A stretch of 64,000 nt of DNA from Massilia sp. PDC64 (GTDB taxonomy: Bacteria; Pseudomonadota; Gammaproteobacteria; Burkholderiales; Burkholderiaceae_D). Every line of letters starts with the position of its first letter. The stretch's first letter is position 1. The translations under genes and the position numbers were made by a program. The DNA lies in contig NZ_FMZS01000005.1 in the NCBI RefSeq assembly GCF_900101265.1, positions 186,001 to 250,000 of the forward strand, read 5' to 3'. Below the pieces are notes generated by a model that searched no databases, was not told the origin of the DNA, and was given only the letters and a program-made list of their open reading frames with translations. Of this stretch, positions 17,346 to 26,536 are shown in pieces.

Positions 17346-17860
17346 TTCGCACCCGCGCACGCATCAATCGTCGCCGGGTGGTTGGCCCGTTGACGCTGGT
17401 CGAGCAGCTGCATCTCATTCTGGTCGGGTTGACCCAACCATTGCGGGGTGCAATGATCCAGCAGCTTTGCGATCATCCGTTGGCGGGCGGGATCGAACAG
17501 GATGTCCAGCGTCGTTGTGTCGCACTGGTGCGCCTGGCAGATGGAGTAATGAACGTAGCCGGTCCCGCCGCCGGCCAGATAGGTGCCGGTTCCAGTCGGA
17601 CCGCTCGTCACCCGCGCCAGAATCTTGCGATCCTTGGTCACCAGCGGCGCGAACAGTTTGCGCAATTCTCCCGAAAACCTGGCGTCGTAATGTTTTTCTC
17701 CGGGCTCGGTCAACTCGAACAGCCGGGCTTCGTACCGTGCGGCGCTGGCCGGGAAGGGCTGCGGCGAAAAGCCGCTCGATTCTGCACAGGCGGTCTGCGC
17801 GAACAGAACGATCAGCGCGAAAGCGCCTGCGCTTCTGCGGCTGGTGGATTTATTCATCAT
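17342..17860 (-). CDS. Ivy-like lysozyme inhibitor, candidate immunity protein
   Basis: 172 residues from the double ATG at 17860/17857, inside the end of the upstream vgrG (stop 17850). The signal peptide ends near residue 26 (LFAQTACAES). The mature part looks like the Ivy family: YEARLFELTE at the front, and the protruding loop YSICQAHQC, matching the family CKPHxC motif, followed by TTTLDILFDP. In Ivy proteins this disulfide loop plugs the lysozyme active site in the periplasm. Here the gene is coupled by ATGA overlap to a lysozyme-like effector, so it probably blocks that domain and prevents self-killing. Family membership rests on motif reading. The frame extends upstream to 18046, but that part is antisense-free vgrG sequence and lacks a start signal. 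Confidence 0.72.
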   Translation of the reverse strand: MMNKSTSRRSAGAFALIVLFAQTACAESSGFSPQPFPASAARYEARLFELTEPGEKHYDARFSGELRKLFAPLVTKDRKILARVTSGPTGTGTYLAGGGTGYVHYSICQAHQCDTTTLDILFDPARQRMIAKLLDHCTPQWLGQPDQNEMQLLDQRQRANHPATIDACAGAK

Positions 17861-20800
17861 TGTCGTGCTCATGATCGTGTTCATGTGAATTGCAATCGCA
17901 TCGTGGACCGGGACCGTTCGCGGCGATGTCGATCGTCCACTCGCCGTCTCCGACCAGTACGTCGACCTCTTCCGCATCCTTGCCGAAGATTCGTTGTGTT
18001 CTTCCATGGCGGTCGAGGGTGCCTTCGTAGATCCGGCCATTGCCACGGGTGAGCTTGTAGGCGACGCCTGCAGCGATTTCGTCCGGGTTGAACAAATTCG
18101 ATACGTCGATACGATTGCTGAATTCCTCCTGGACGACGAGATTGCCCGATTGTGGGAACACCGGCAATACGGGCGGCTGGCCGGCGGGACCCGCGAATTC
18201 CTTCATGCTTGCCTTGAATTCGATCTTCCCCGGCCCATGCACTTCGATATTCCCGTCGGCCAGCCGGAGATAGGCGCCCTGTGCGGTCATCAGGACGTGG
18301 TCCCGCGCCGCGACTTGAACCGATTGCGTGATGCTTGCCACCGTCACGGCCTTGTCCGCGGTCAGTCGCGTTGCGCCGGCCTGGCTCTGGGTACTGAGTT
18401 TGCCGCTCGCGGCGTGCAGCCGGATGCCCGTTTCCTGGTTGGGTTTGGTCGTGCTGCCGGCTTTCCCGTACGTGAACAGGCTGATGCCGGATTTCGCGCT
18501 GTGGTACGTACCGCCTTGCGCCGCGAAATTCAGGTCCTGGCCCGCCGTCATCGCACTCGTGCTGCCGGCATGAACGACGGCCGCGGCCGGCGTCAGCGCT
18601 GCAATGCCGGCCGGCGCCGAGAGCTGCAGGTGCGCGTCCGCATACGCTGCCGCGCCCCTGTCGTCGTCGCGTGCGCGGAGGACGTCACCGATGCGTCCGA
18701 GTCCCAGGACGGCCGGCAGCTTGTCCGCGTTCGCCTGCTGTGCGACCCGGGCGTTGTGTTTCTCCGCCGTGGACGCCAGCGTCTTCTGGAGTTCGTTCGC
18801 CTGGTCGATCTGGCTGATTGCCTGCGTCGAGTCGAGGACGTCGCCGCCGTCGCCGTTCCTGTCGGCGCTGATCAGCATGCCCGCGCCGGCCCGGACCGCT
18901 GCGCCGTGTTCGGTTTTGAGCTCTGCGCCCGAACCGGTCGCCCCCAGCCGCTGGTTATCCGTCTGATGCACGAGATGCCCGAGATTCAGCTCCGCCGTCC
19001 CCCGATGCGCTTTCGCATGCCGCTGCAGCGCCACGCGCGCCTGGCCCGGCGTGTCGTCGAACACGAGCTGGCTGTACGCGCCCGCGCCGCTGCCGCTGGC
19101 CTGCATCGCCTGGCTCTTGAGACCGGACAGCACGGCCGCGTGGGCGTGAGCGCCCGCCGCGCCGGGGAACCACGCGCCCGCGTTGCCGGTGGCCGCGCCC
19201 GGGCCGCCCACGACCGTGTTGTGCTGCGCGTCGTCCGCACCCGCACCGTTGTAGACGGCGCCGATGACCACCGGCCGGTCGATGTTCCCGTCCAGGAAGT
19301 CGACCAGCACTTCCTGGCCGACGCGGGGCAGGGCGTGGCTGCCCCAGTTGGCGCCTGCGACCGGCGCGAGCGGCGTCGCCACGCGTACCCAGGTGCCGGC
19401 GCGGTCGTCGGCCGGCGCACCCGTGTGGCCGTGCGGCTCGGGATGATCGAGGCGGCTGTGGCTCGCCTCGCCGCGCTGCCAGTGGAATTGCACCTTGATG
19501 CGGTGGTCGCGGTCCGTGTGGATCGCGGTGCCCGGCGGGCCGACGACGATGGCCGTCTGCTGGCCCTGCACGGTCGGGCGCGGATGCAGCAGCCGGCCGT
19601 GGCCATCCACCTGGCTGTCGCGGTACGGCGTCGCGGCGGGAATCGCCTCGAAGCTGTTGCGGTACACGGGCCGTTCCGCGATGCGCTTGCCGCGCGCGTG
19701 CAGGCTGGCCGACAGGATCTCGTCGTTGAGCGCCGCGACCGGATCGTGGCCCAGGTGGCGGACGAGCGTCGATGCGGTATCGGCATCCAGGTTGTTGTGT
19801 GCGAGGTGCCGCACGCGCACGAGCAGGAACGGATCCGCCGTGCTGTCCCATGCGCCATGGTCCGCCAGCGTGAACGTCGTCCCCGGCTTGAAGGTGCGCA
19901 CGGTGCCGGCGCCTACGTGGACGACCTTGCCGGCTTCCAGCGCCTGCAACTGGCGCTCGGCGATGCGTGCGCCGTGTTCGCGGCTCGTGTAGGCGTACAC
20001 GCCGGGAATGTCGCGGCTGGTCAGTTCGACCGGATCCTGTCCGGCCGCGCCGACGTCCCGCACCTGGCGCGCGCGGTAGTCCCAGCTGCGCAGTTCGATG
20101 GCGTTCGTGGCGAGGCGCGTCTCGGTGCGCCAGCGGTCGATGTTGTCCTCGCGCATCACGGCGCCGGACTGGGTAAAGCGCACCAGCGCCTGCGGGTTCG
20201 GCTTGAACGCGTCGTTGCTGTCGGCGATGACGAGCGTGTGCGTGCCCAGCGTCGCGCCGTCCGGATCGCCCACGTGCTCGTAGAACGCGAACAGGCCTTC
20301 CTCGCTCATCAGGCGCCGCACGAACGCGAGGTCGCTTTCCTGGTATTGCGTCGTCAGGCTCCGCTGCGGATAGAGCGACCGGTCGACCTGGAAGCGCCAC
20401 GCCGGCGCCAGCCTGCCCTTGCCGTCGTACGCGGCAAACACGGTGTCGATGATGTCGACGACCGACTTGTCCTGGAACACGCGGCTGTCGCGGCCCAGCG
20501 CGAGGAAGGCGGTCCAGGGTTCGATCGTCAGCGTGTAGCGGGCCAGGCCGCCGTTCGCGCCCGCCATCTCGGCCGCCGTCACGTGGCCGTGGAACGGACG
20601 CACGCCCTGGAACGGCCCGGCCAGCAGTTCGAGCAGCACGGGCTGGCCCAGCAGCGACTTGAGCGGCAGGCCCGCATCCGTCGACAGGGCCGAGACGCGC
20701 AGCCGGTAGCCCGTGTCGATCGCTTCCTCGCCGTGCAGCGATTCGGCCAGCAGCACGTCGTCACCCAGCGGCGTATGCAGGCGCAGCACGCGACTCGACT

Positions 20801-20864
20801 GGGTAAAGCGCGCCACGAGCGCCTGGATCGCCTGGGCTGTCAGTGGAAGAGAGGGTGTCAGCAT
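17850..20864 (-). CDS. vgrG: VgrG spike protein of the type VI secretion system
   Basis: 1004 residues from the ATG at 20864 (GAGAA eight bases upstream); an in-frame ATG at 20915 would overlap tagF and adds a non-conserved leader. It has the VgrG body (FQDKSVVDIIDTVFAAYDG, LTTQYQESDLAFVRRLMSEE, RVGQEVLVDFLDGNIDRPV), then the DUF2345 needle (about 720-890). It ends with a short beta extension (VAYKLTRGNGRIYEGTLD) and a His/Asp/Glu-rich tail (HEHDHEHDNDE) that may bind metal. No enzymatic tail is visible, so it probably carries separate cargo, most likely the lysozyme/M15 effector encoded two genes downstream. It belongs to the long minus-strand T6SS run. Confidence 0.9.
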   Translation of the reverse strand: MLTPSLPLTAQAIQALVARFTQSSRVLRLHTPLGDDVLLAESLHGEEAIDTGYRLRVSALSTDAGLPLKSLLGQPVLLELLAGPFQGVRPFHGHVTAAEMAGANGGLARYTLTIEPWTAFLALGRDSRVFQDKSVVDIIDTVFAAYDGKGRLAPAWRFQVDRSLYPQRSLTTQYQESDLAFVRRLMSEEGLFAFYEHVGDPDGATLGTHTLVIADSNDAFKPNPQALVRFTQSGAVMREDNIDRWRTETRLATNAIELRSWDYRARQVRDVGAAGQDPVELTSRDIPGVYAYTSREHGARIAERQLQALEAGKVVHVGAGTVRTFKPGTTFTLADHGAWDSTADPFLLVRVRHLAHNNLDADTASTLVRHLGHDPVAALNDEILSASLHARGKRIAERPVYRNSFEAIPAATPYRDSQVDGHGRLLHPRPTVQGQQTAIVVGPPGTAIHTDRDHRIKVQFHWQRGEASHSRLDHPEPHGHTGAPADDRAGTWVRVATPLAPVAGANWGSHALPRVGQEVLVDFLDGNIDRPVVIGAVYNGAGADDAQHNTVVGGPGAATGNAGAWFPGAAGAHAHAAVLSGLKSQAMQASGSGAGAYSQLVFDDTPGQARVALQRHAKAHRGTAELNLGHLVHQTDNQRLGATGSGAELKTEHGAAVRAGAGMLISADRNGDGGDVLDSTQAISQIDQANELQKTLASTAEKHNARVAQQANADKLPAVLGLGRIGDVLRARDDDRGAAAYADAHLQLSAPAGIAALTPAAAVVHAGSTSAMTAGQDLNFAAQGGTYHSAKSGISLFTYGKAGSTTKPNQETGIRLHAASGKLSTQSQAGATRLTADKAVTVASITQSVQVAARDHVLMTAQGAYLRLADGNIEVHGPGKIEFKASMKEFAGPAGQPPVLPVFPQSGNLVVQEEFSNRIDVSNLFNPDEIAAGVAYKLTRGNGRIYEGTLDRHGRTQRIFGKDAEEVDVLVGDGEWTIDIAANGPGPRCDCNSHEHDHEHDNDE

Positions 20865-20890
20865 ACGCGGGGTTCTCGTTGTCGCATGGT

Positions 20891-21877
20891 TCAGGTGCCG
20901 ATGAATGCCGCGCACAGCGCATCCAGCGCGGACTTGAGCGAGACGTCCGACCGCTTCAGGTGCCTGGACACCTTGTCGACGGCATAGTCGGTGTCCATCT
21001 GGTCTTCGACCCAGTCCAGGTCATCGAACGCGATATGGCGTTCGCCGGCCGCCCGCGGATCCATGATCGCCTGCAGCGTGTGCGCCGACGCGCCGCCGAA
21101 ACCTAGGACGAGGCGCGGCCGCGTGCCGAGGCGCGTGACGAACAGCGCGAGCTCGATATCGGCGCGCGCGAGGAACGGCGCGATCGCGTGCATCCAGTAG
21201 GCGCCGACCAGGCCGCGGTACAGCGGATCGGCCGGCAGCGGCAGCACCAGGCTTTTCTCCAGCCGGCTCGTGCTGCTGGCCAGCACAGGCTGCAGCAGCA
21301 GGCCGAGCGCCAGCAGTACCTGGCGCACCGAGCCCGCGTAGCCGGCCTGCGTCAGCAGTGCCTGCAACGTGTCGACCGACTGCAGTTCGATGAAGTCGGC
21401 GAACGCCGCCTCATGCCCATCCGTGCGCAGGTCGAGCTCCACGACCTGGCCGGCCGCCGCGCGCAGCGGCCCGTCCGCGTCGACCGCCGTCGTCATCCCG
21501 TGGCTCAGCGTTTCGAGGCGGCTCCACAGGCGGCCCAGCAGCAACGGCGCCGACGGGACGAACGCGCCCGGTTCGGCCACGTCGAGCATGCCCATCATGA
21601 GGAACGGGAAGCGGCGTCCCGACGCATCGCTGCTCGCCACGATGTGGCCGGCGATCGCATGCCGGCGGCGCGGTCCGGCGATGACGAAGTGCAGCGGCGC
21701 GACCGCGTCGTAGTGCGTCTTCCACTGCGCGTCGGCCATCATGAGGTCCATGGCGCGCGCGAGCCAGTCGTCCAGCAATTTCACGAGCGCCGGGTTGTCG
21801 GAACCCTTGACGAAATCGCCGCGGCTCGGAATCTTGCCGAAGTAGCCGACCGACACGTGGGTGGACGCGAGACTCAT
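20891..21877 (-). CDS. tagF: Type VI secretion system-associated protein TagF
   Basis: 328 residues. The N-terminus carries the TagF signature VGYFGKIPSRGDFVKG, and RRRHAIAGHIVASSDASGRR further on fits the family's N-terminal domain, followed by a helical C-terminal part. TagF proteins are cytoplasmic post-translational regulators that restrain T6SS assembly, with effects on Fha or TssM in studied species. The ATG at 21877 overlaps the previous stop as TGATG, so translation is coupled; the vgrG start follows 26 bases after its stop. A GTG one codon upstream is possible but gains nothing. Finding tagF apart from tss structural genes suggests that a core cluster exists elsewhere in the genome. 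Confidence 0.85.
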   Translation of the reverse strand: MSLASTHVSVGYFGKIPSRGDFVKGSDNPALVKLLDDWLARAMDLMMADAQWKTHYDAVAPLHFVIAGPRRRHAIAGHIVASSDASGRRFPFLMMGMLDVAEPGAFVPSAPLLLGRLWSRLETLSHGMTTAVDADGPLRAAAGQVVELDLRTDGHEAAFADFIELQSVDTLQALLTQAGYAGSVRQVLLALGLLLQPVLASSTSRLEKSLVLPLPADPLYRGLVGAYWMHAIAPFLARADIELALFVTRLGTRPRLVLGFGGASAHTLQAIMDPRAAGERHIAFDDLDWVEDQMDTDYAVDKVSRHLKRSDVSLKSALDALCAAFIGT

Positions 21878-23238
21878 CACGCGGTGGCGGAGACGGTGGC
21901 GGAGACGGTGGCAGCGGCTGGGCGGACCACGGCGACGCTACGATGGACAGGATCCGCATTCCCCACGCACAGGACGGCGCCGGTGCCGTCCAGCGCGTGG
22001 CGGCGGGCCAGCGCCAGCGCGGCCAGGAACGGTACGGCACCGGACTGGCCGCACGCCGGACCGGTGGTGCTGACGTCGATGCCGGCGTCGAGGTGCGGCA
22101 GGTCGTCGTGCGCCAGCGCCATCGCTTCGAGAACGCGGCTGCTGCGGTGGTCGGCATCCGCGATGAGTGCGGAGACGGTGAAGGTGTCGACAGCCGTTTC
22201 GGCCAGCACCCGTTGCGCGAGCCGGCGCAGGTCGGCGGCGTCGACGCGCGGCGCCGCGTCGGCCGATGCGGCGCGCGTGGTGCTGGCCGCCTGCAGGGTC
22301 GGCGCCGCGTCGGCGGTCGCGGCGAGCAGCAGGCCGGCGGCGCCTTCGCCCGGCACGAGGCCCTGCGGATGGGCAGCGATGAACAGGGTTCCTTCCGCGG
22401 ACATCCGGTCGACGACCGCCTGGTCGATGCGCGAATCGAAGGCGAGCAGGATGGTCAGCGCCGCGTCATCGTCGGTCTGGCCTGCCAGCACCGACAGCAG
22501 GGCGCTGGCGGCAGCCGCGGGCTCGCCCGGCGGGGCGGGGCTCACCGCCACTTTGTCGGCGGCCCAGCCGGCCCGTGTGGCGACGTGCGCGAGCCACGCG
22601 CCGGCCGCCGTGCGCTGGACGGCGGTCCAGTCGGCAGGCGCCAGCGGGACGATGCGCAGCAGCGGATCGTCGACGGCGGCGAGCGCCGCGGCGTCGGCCA
22701 GTTCGCTCGCGATGGCGCTGGCCAGTTCGAGGGCGCGCCAGTGGGCATCGCCGAAACCGACGTCGGCATGGCCCTGCGCGACGAGCCACGGTTCGGCCTC
22801 GGCGCGCCATGCGGCGTCGCCGGCGGACGGCACCCGCACGGTCATGACGGGATAGCCGGCGTCGTCGACGAGTTCCGGGTCCAGGTCGGGGCGCGCGCGG
22901 TGCGCAGTGAGGGCTGCGGCGAGGTCGTCGACCGAGTCGCCGTGACGGGTGCGCACGGCCGCATCGACCAGCGCCAGTGCGGGCAGGCGCGCCACCGCGG
23001 CGGGGACTGCGACGGCCGGCGCGGCAGCGGCAGCGGGCACGGATGCCGGTTGTGCGCGCGCGACCCGCCGGACCAGCAGCACGCCGGCCAGTACGACGAG
23101 CGGCAGCGCGACCAGGTACGTGACCAGGTCGGATGTGGAAGGCGCCCGCCCGGTGCTGCGCCAGGTCCAGATGGCGCCACCCCAGAAGGCACCGAACGTC
23201 AGCATCGTCAGGACGCTGCCGCGGATCCAGGCGCCCAT
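21877..23238 (-). CDS. Membrane protein with thiolase/ketoacyl-synthase-like C-terminal region, T6SS-linked
   Basis: 453 residues. Two transmembrane segments at the N-terminus (about 8-27 and 37-57) flank a short loop; a long Ala-rich domain of about 390 residues follows. The C-terminal stretch (about 375-440) has TTGPACGQSGAVPFLAALAL and a small-residue pattern resembling the second half of beta-ketoacyl synthase/thiolase folds. I see no convincing Cys-His-His catalytic triad, so it may be structural. It lies between PAAR and tagF, overlapping tagF by TGATG, which supports a T6SS accessory role. The last codons contain two direct copies of a 12-base unit encoding TVSA repeats (about 21881-21910). 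Function is uncertain. Confidence 0.65.
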   Translation of the reverse strand: MGAWIRGSVLTMLTFGAFWGGAIWTWRSTGRAPSTSDLVTYLVALPLVVLAGVLLVRRVARAQPASVPAAAAAPAVAVPAAVARLPALALVDAAVRTRHGDSVDDLAAALTAHRARPDLDPELVDDAGYPVMTVRVPSAGDAAWRAEAEPWLVAQGHADVGFGDAHWRALELASAIASELADAAALAAVDDPLLRIVPLAPADWTAVQRTAAGAWLAHVATRAGWAADKVAVSPAPPGEPAAAASALLSVLAGQTDDDAALTILLAFDSRIDQAVVDRMSAEGTLFIAAHPQGLVPGEGAAGLLLAATADAAPTLQAASTTRAASADAAPRVDAADLRRLAQRVLAETAVDTFTVSALIADADHRSSRVLEAMALAHDDLPHLDAGIDVSTTGPACGQSGAVPFLAALALARRHALDGTGAVLCVGNADPVHRSVAVVRPAAATVSATVSATA

Positions 23239-23274
23239 CAGGCACGTCTCCGCACGCGGCTGCGGCGGCGCCGA

Positions 23275-23538
23275 TCAAACATGATCGACCGTCGCCTGCT
23301 GGCCCGCGACCAGCGCGGCGCCGCAACCCGCCTTGTCGCCATGGCGGGCGGCGGCCTTGCCGTCGACAATGAAGGTGTCGTCGCCGCTGACGATGGGGGA
23401 GCGGCCATGGCGCGGACACACCGTCATGTCGCCCACGCGCGCGATGCCCTTGCCGTCGCAATCGCTCAGCGTCGACGCTTCGACGACGGTGCCGCCGTGC
23501 GATGTCCTGTCACCCAACACAATCAATGGTCCTGCCAT
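23275..23538 (-). CDS. PAAR-domain spike tip protein
   Basis: 87 residues from the ATG at 23538; an alternative ATG at 23550 adds four residues, and the sequence does not decide firmly between them. It is a bare PAAR domain: GPLIVLGDRTSHGGTVVEAS, GKGIARVGDMTVCPRHG and AARHGDKAGCGAALV, with the His and Cys residues that bind the single zinc at the cone tip. PAAR proteins cap the VgrG trimer, sharpen the spike and can dock effectors. It is the first gene of the minus-strand T6SS run, 36 bases before the thiolase-like gene, and diverges from the plus-strand vgrG at 23736. Confidence 0.9.
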   Translation of the reverse strand: MAGPLIVLGDRTSHGGTVVEASTLSDCDGKGIARVGDMTVCPRHGRSPIVSGDDTFIVDGKAAARHGDKAGCGAALVAGQQATVDHV

Positions 23539-23550
23539 GCTTTCATCCAT

Positions 23551-23650
23551 CCGTTACAAATCTTCAGCATGTAATGTTACATGCAGACAATATTTTTCCC
23601 GCATTATAGCTGGGCAAAACCATGTTCTTATTCACGGTTTGTAACAGTGA
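23551..23650. promoter_or_regulatory. Divergent T6SS promoter region with three TGTTACA-like elements
   Basis: The 185-base gap between PAAR and the plus-strand vgrG is AT-rich. It contains CGTTACAAA (23552-23560), a 18-base dyad GCATGTAATGTTACATGC (23567-23584, eight-base arms, two-base centre) and TTTGTAACAG (23638-23647, the reverse of CTGTTACAAA). The repeated TGTTACA core in both orientations points to a common regulator for both T6SS units. No regulator gene is adjacent. Confidence 0.45.
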
Positions 23651-23735
23651 TGCAGTTTCTTTAAGACTATGGCGTGGAGCGTTCGATTAGCGTAAAGTTA
23701 AGTTTGTTAAGTATGGATGAGTTGGAGAATGTGTC

Positions 23736-26531
23736 TTGCAGCAGCAATCGATGACCCATGCGCTGGCAGCCCTGGCTGCCCTTGCCGGATTCGACAGCGT
23801 TACACGCTTGTACGCGTTGCGGATCGGCGACGGCGATTCCGATCTGCCGGGTGGTGAACTGCTGGTCGAGGCGTTCGTCGCCGACGACGCAGTGCAGGGG
23901 CTCGGCGTACGCGACGTGATCGCGCTGTCGACCAGCGCCGCGATCGACCCGACGTCGCTGCTGGGCCGGCCGGCCGCCCTCGAGGTCACCCTGGCGGACG
24001 GCACGCGCGCGGACTTCGCGGGCGAGATCTGCGCGGCGGCGCAACTGGGCAGCGACGGCGGCCTGGCGCGCTACCGCGTGCGCATCGCGCATTGGGTGTG
24101 GCGTCTGGCCCACGTGCGCAACAGCCGCGTATGGCAGGACAAGTCCGTCACCGACATCGTCGACGACGTCTTCTCGGCATACGCGCCCGCCACGCGCTGG
24201 CGCTGGAGCGACGACGTCGGTCCGTTCATGGACGGGGCCAACCCGCGCAGCTACTGCTGCCAGTACCGCGAATCGGACCTCGCGTTCGTCGAGCGCCTGC
24301 TCGCGGAGGAAGGCCTGGCCTGGCGCTTCGAACAGGCGGAGGATGGCCCGCGGATGGTGCTGTTCGCGGACAGCCGCGATGCATCCGCCGTGGCGGACGA
24401 CCCGAGCATCGCCGCGGGCGGCGCGCGCTTCCACGGCGCGCATGCGCGCGAACAGAGCGACAGCGTGCAGGCGCTGGCGGCGCTGCGCAGCGTCGGCGCG
24501 TCCGCCGTCACGGTGCTCAGCTACGACTACAAGAGCAAGCAGGCGGTCGCGGCGAACTCGCCGTCGCGGCTGTCGAACGGCCGCCTGCCGTGGCTGGAAT
24601 CGTTCGACACGCCGGGCCAGTACGAGTATGCCGACGGCGCCGATGCGCGTCGCTACGCCGACCTGCAGATGGAAGGGCGCGAGGCCCGCAGCCAGGTGTG
24701 GCGCGGCCGCTCGACGTTGCGCACGCTGCGCGCGGGCACGCGCCTGACGGTGGCCGGCGCACCGGTGAGCGCGCTCGGCGCGGCGGCGCCGTTCACGGTC
24801 CTGCGCGTGACGAGCGTCGGCGTGAACAACCTGCCGACGCGGGCGCAGGACGCGCTGGCCGAGTTGTTCGGCCCGATCCCGGAACTGCTGGAAGAAACCC
24901 TGCGCGACGACTTGCCGGACGACTTCGGCCTCGCGCTCGCGCAGGCGCGCACGAGCGGCTACGGGAACTGCTTCGAAGCCGTCGCCGCCGACGTGGTGTG
25001 GCGTCCGCAACTGGACGGGAGCGAAGGCCGCAGCCACCCGCGTCCGACGGCGGCCGGCGCCCAGAGCGCGATCGTCGTCGGCCCCGACGGCAGCGACATG
25101 CCGCGCGGCGCCGACGAACTGTATTGCGACCGCCTGGGCCGCGTGCGCATCCGTTTTCACTGGCAGGACAGCGGCGACGCCACGTGCTGGGTGCGCGTGG
25201 CGCAACGCCTGGCGGGCGGCGGCATCGGCAGCCAGTTCCTGCCGCGGATCGGTCAGGAGGTCCTCGTCCAGTTCATCGAGAACGACATCGACCGGCCGAT
25301 CATCGTGGGCGCCCTGTACAACGGCCAGGGCGAAGGCGGCGTGACGCCGACACCGGGTGGCGAGCACCGCGACGCCGGCACCGATCCGTTCGACGCCGCG
25401 CACGACCACGCGACGTCCGGCCAGGGCAATCTAGCCGGCGGCAACAGCCCGGTATGGCACGGCGCGTCGGCCGCACTGGCCGGCCACCGCAACGCCGCGG
25501 CCCAGTGGGGCGTGCGCACCAAGGAATTCGGCGGCGCGGGCTACAACCAGCTCCTGTTCGACGACACCGACGCGCAAGGCCGCGTCCAGTTGCGCACGAC
25601 GCACGCGGCGACGGAACTGAACCTGGGCCACCTGATCCACGGCGCCGACAATTACCGCGGCAGCCTGCGCGGCGAGGGCGCTGAACTGCGCACCGATGCC
25701 TACGGCGCGCTGCGCGCGGGCGCGGGCCTGCTCGTGTCGAGCTACCGCATCGACCATGACGCGTCGGCACGCGAGCCGGCGGGCGACAACGTGGCCGGCA
25801 TCGCTTTGCTCAAGCAGGCCGTCAAATTGGGCGAGACGTTCAGCGACGCGGCCGTGACGCACAAGACCGTGGGCATGGCGGCGCACCTGGGCGCGACGAA
25901 GGCCAATGCCAGCGCGCTGGATGCGAAGGCGGCGCCGTTGCGGGCGATGCTGGATGCGGTCGCCGGCACGGTGGCGCTGGATGATGCTTCGAAACTCCCG
26001 CACCTCGGCGCGCCCGTGATCGCGGTGTCGGCCAAGGCGGGCCTCGGCGTGACGGCGGCGGACTCGGTGCAGCTGGCGAACGGCGAGACGGTTACGCTGA
26101 TGAGTGGACAGGATGCGCAGTTCGTCACGGGCGGCGCCTGGCGTGCGCATACGGGCCAGGCGATCGGCGTTCTGGCCGGTGCCGTGAAGGCGGGCGAGGG
26201 CGGTGTCGGGCTGCAAATGATCGCGGCGCAGGATGCCGTCGACGTGCAGGCGCGGGCCGGAACGCTCGATGTGCAGGCGCGGGATGACGTGCATGTCGTT
26301 AGTGCGAATGCGCATGTGGATTGGGCGGCGGCGAAGCGGATCAGTTTGTCGACGGCGGATGGGGCGAATATCACCATCGAGGGTGGGAATATTACGGTGC
26401 AGTGTCCGGGGAAGATTGCGGTGCATGCGGGGAAGAAGAGTTTTAGCGGGCCCGACCGAAAAGATGTCGATCTGCCTTTGCTGCCGGCAGCACCGTATAC
26501 GCCAAAACGCAGCTATCCGTTCTCTTTGTAG
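23736..26531 (+). CDS. vgrG: VgrG spike protein of the type VI secretion system (TTG start)
   Basis: 931 residues. I place the start at TTG 23736 because GGAG lies eight bases upstream; the next ATG (23751) has no ribosome site at usable distance. VgrG body motifs are present: WQDKSVTDIVDDVFSAYAP, CCQYRESDLAFVERLLAEE, CWVRVAQRLAGGGIGSQFLP and QEVLVQFIENDIDRPI. The DUF2345 needle follows to near the end. There is no C-terminal enzyme domain; the short tail ends PYTPKRSYPFSL. The next gene starts five bases after the stop and encodes a three-part cell-wall hydrolase, so this VgrG is its likely carrier. It heads the plus-strand T6SS operon, divergent from PAAR. Confidence 0.9.
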   Translation: MQQQSMTHALAALAALAGFDSVTRLYALRIGDGDSDLPGGELLVEAFVADDAVQGLGVRDVIALSTSAAIDPTSLLGRPAALEVTLADGTRADFAGEICAAAQLGSDGGLARYRVRIAHWVWRLAHVRNSRVWQDKSVTDIVDDVFSAYAPATRWRWSDDVGPFMDGANPRSYCCQYRESDLAFVERLLAEEGLAWRFEQAEDGPRMVLFADSRDASAVADDPSIAAGGARFHGAHAREQSDSVQALAALRSVGASAVTVLSYDYKSKQAVAANSPSRLSNGRLPWLESFDTPGQYEYADGADARRYADLQMEGREARSQVWRGRSTLRTLRAGTRLTVAGAPVSALGAAAPFTVLRVTSVGVNNLPTRAQDALAELFGPIPELLEETLRDDLPDDFGLALAQARTSGYGNCFEAVAADVVWRPQLDGSEGRSHPRPTAAGAQSAIVVGPDGSDMPRGADELYCDRLGRVRIRFHWQDSGDATCWVRVAQRLAGGGIGSQFLPRIGQEVLVQFIENDIDRPIIVGALYNGQGEGGVTPTPGGEHRDAGTDPFDAAHDHATSGQGNLAGGNSPVWHGASAALAGHRNAAAQWGVRTKEFGGAGYNQLLFDDTDAQGRVQLRTTHAATELNLGHLIHGADNYRGSLRGEGAELRTDAYGALRAGAGLLVSSYRIDHDASAREPAGDNVAGIALLKQAVKLGETFSDAAVTHKTVGMAAHLGATKANASALDAKAAPLRAMLDAVAGTVALDDASKLPHLGAPVIAVSAKAGLGVTAADSVQLANGETVTLMSGQDAQFVTGGAWRAHTGQAIGVLAGAVKAGEGGVGLQMIAAQDAVDVQARAGTLDVQARDDVHVVSANAHVDWAAAKRISLSTADGANITIEGGNITVQCPGKIAVHAGKKSFSGPDRKDVDLPLLPAAPYTPKRSYPFSL

Positions 26532-26536
26532 TCAAT

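Noticed and set aside
17861..18046. N-terminal extension of the Ivy-like frame
   Set aside because: The extension overlaps the vgrG tail and lacks a signal peptide; the double ATG at 17860/17857 begins a good one.
17994..20987. 997-codon plus-strand frame opposite the second vgrG
   Set aside because: Antisense shadow of a gene with clear VgrG motifs.
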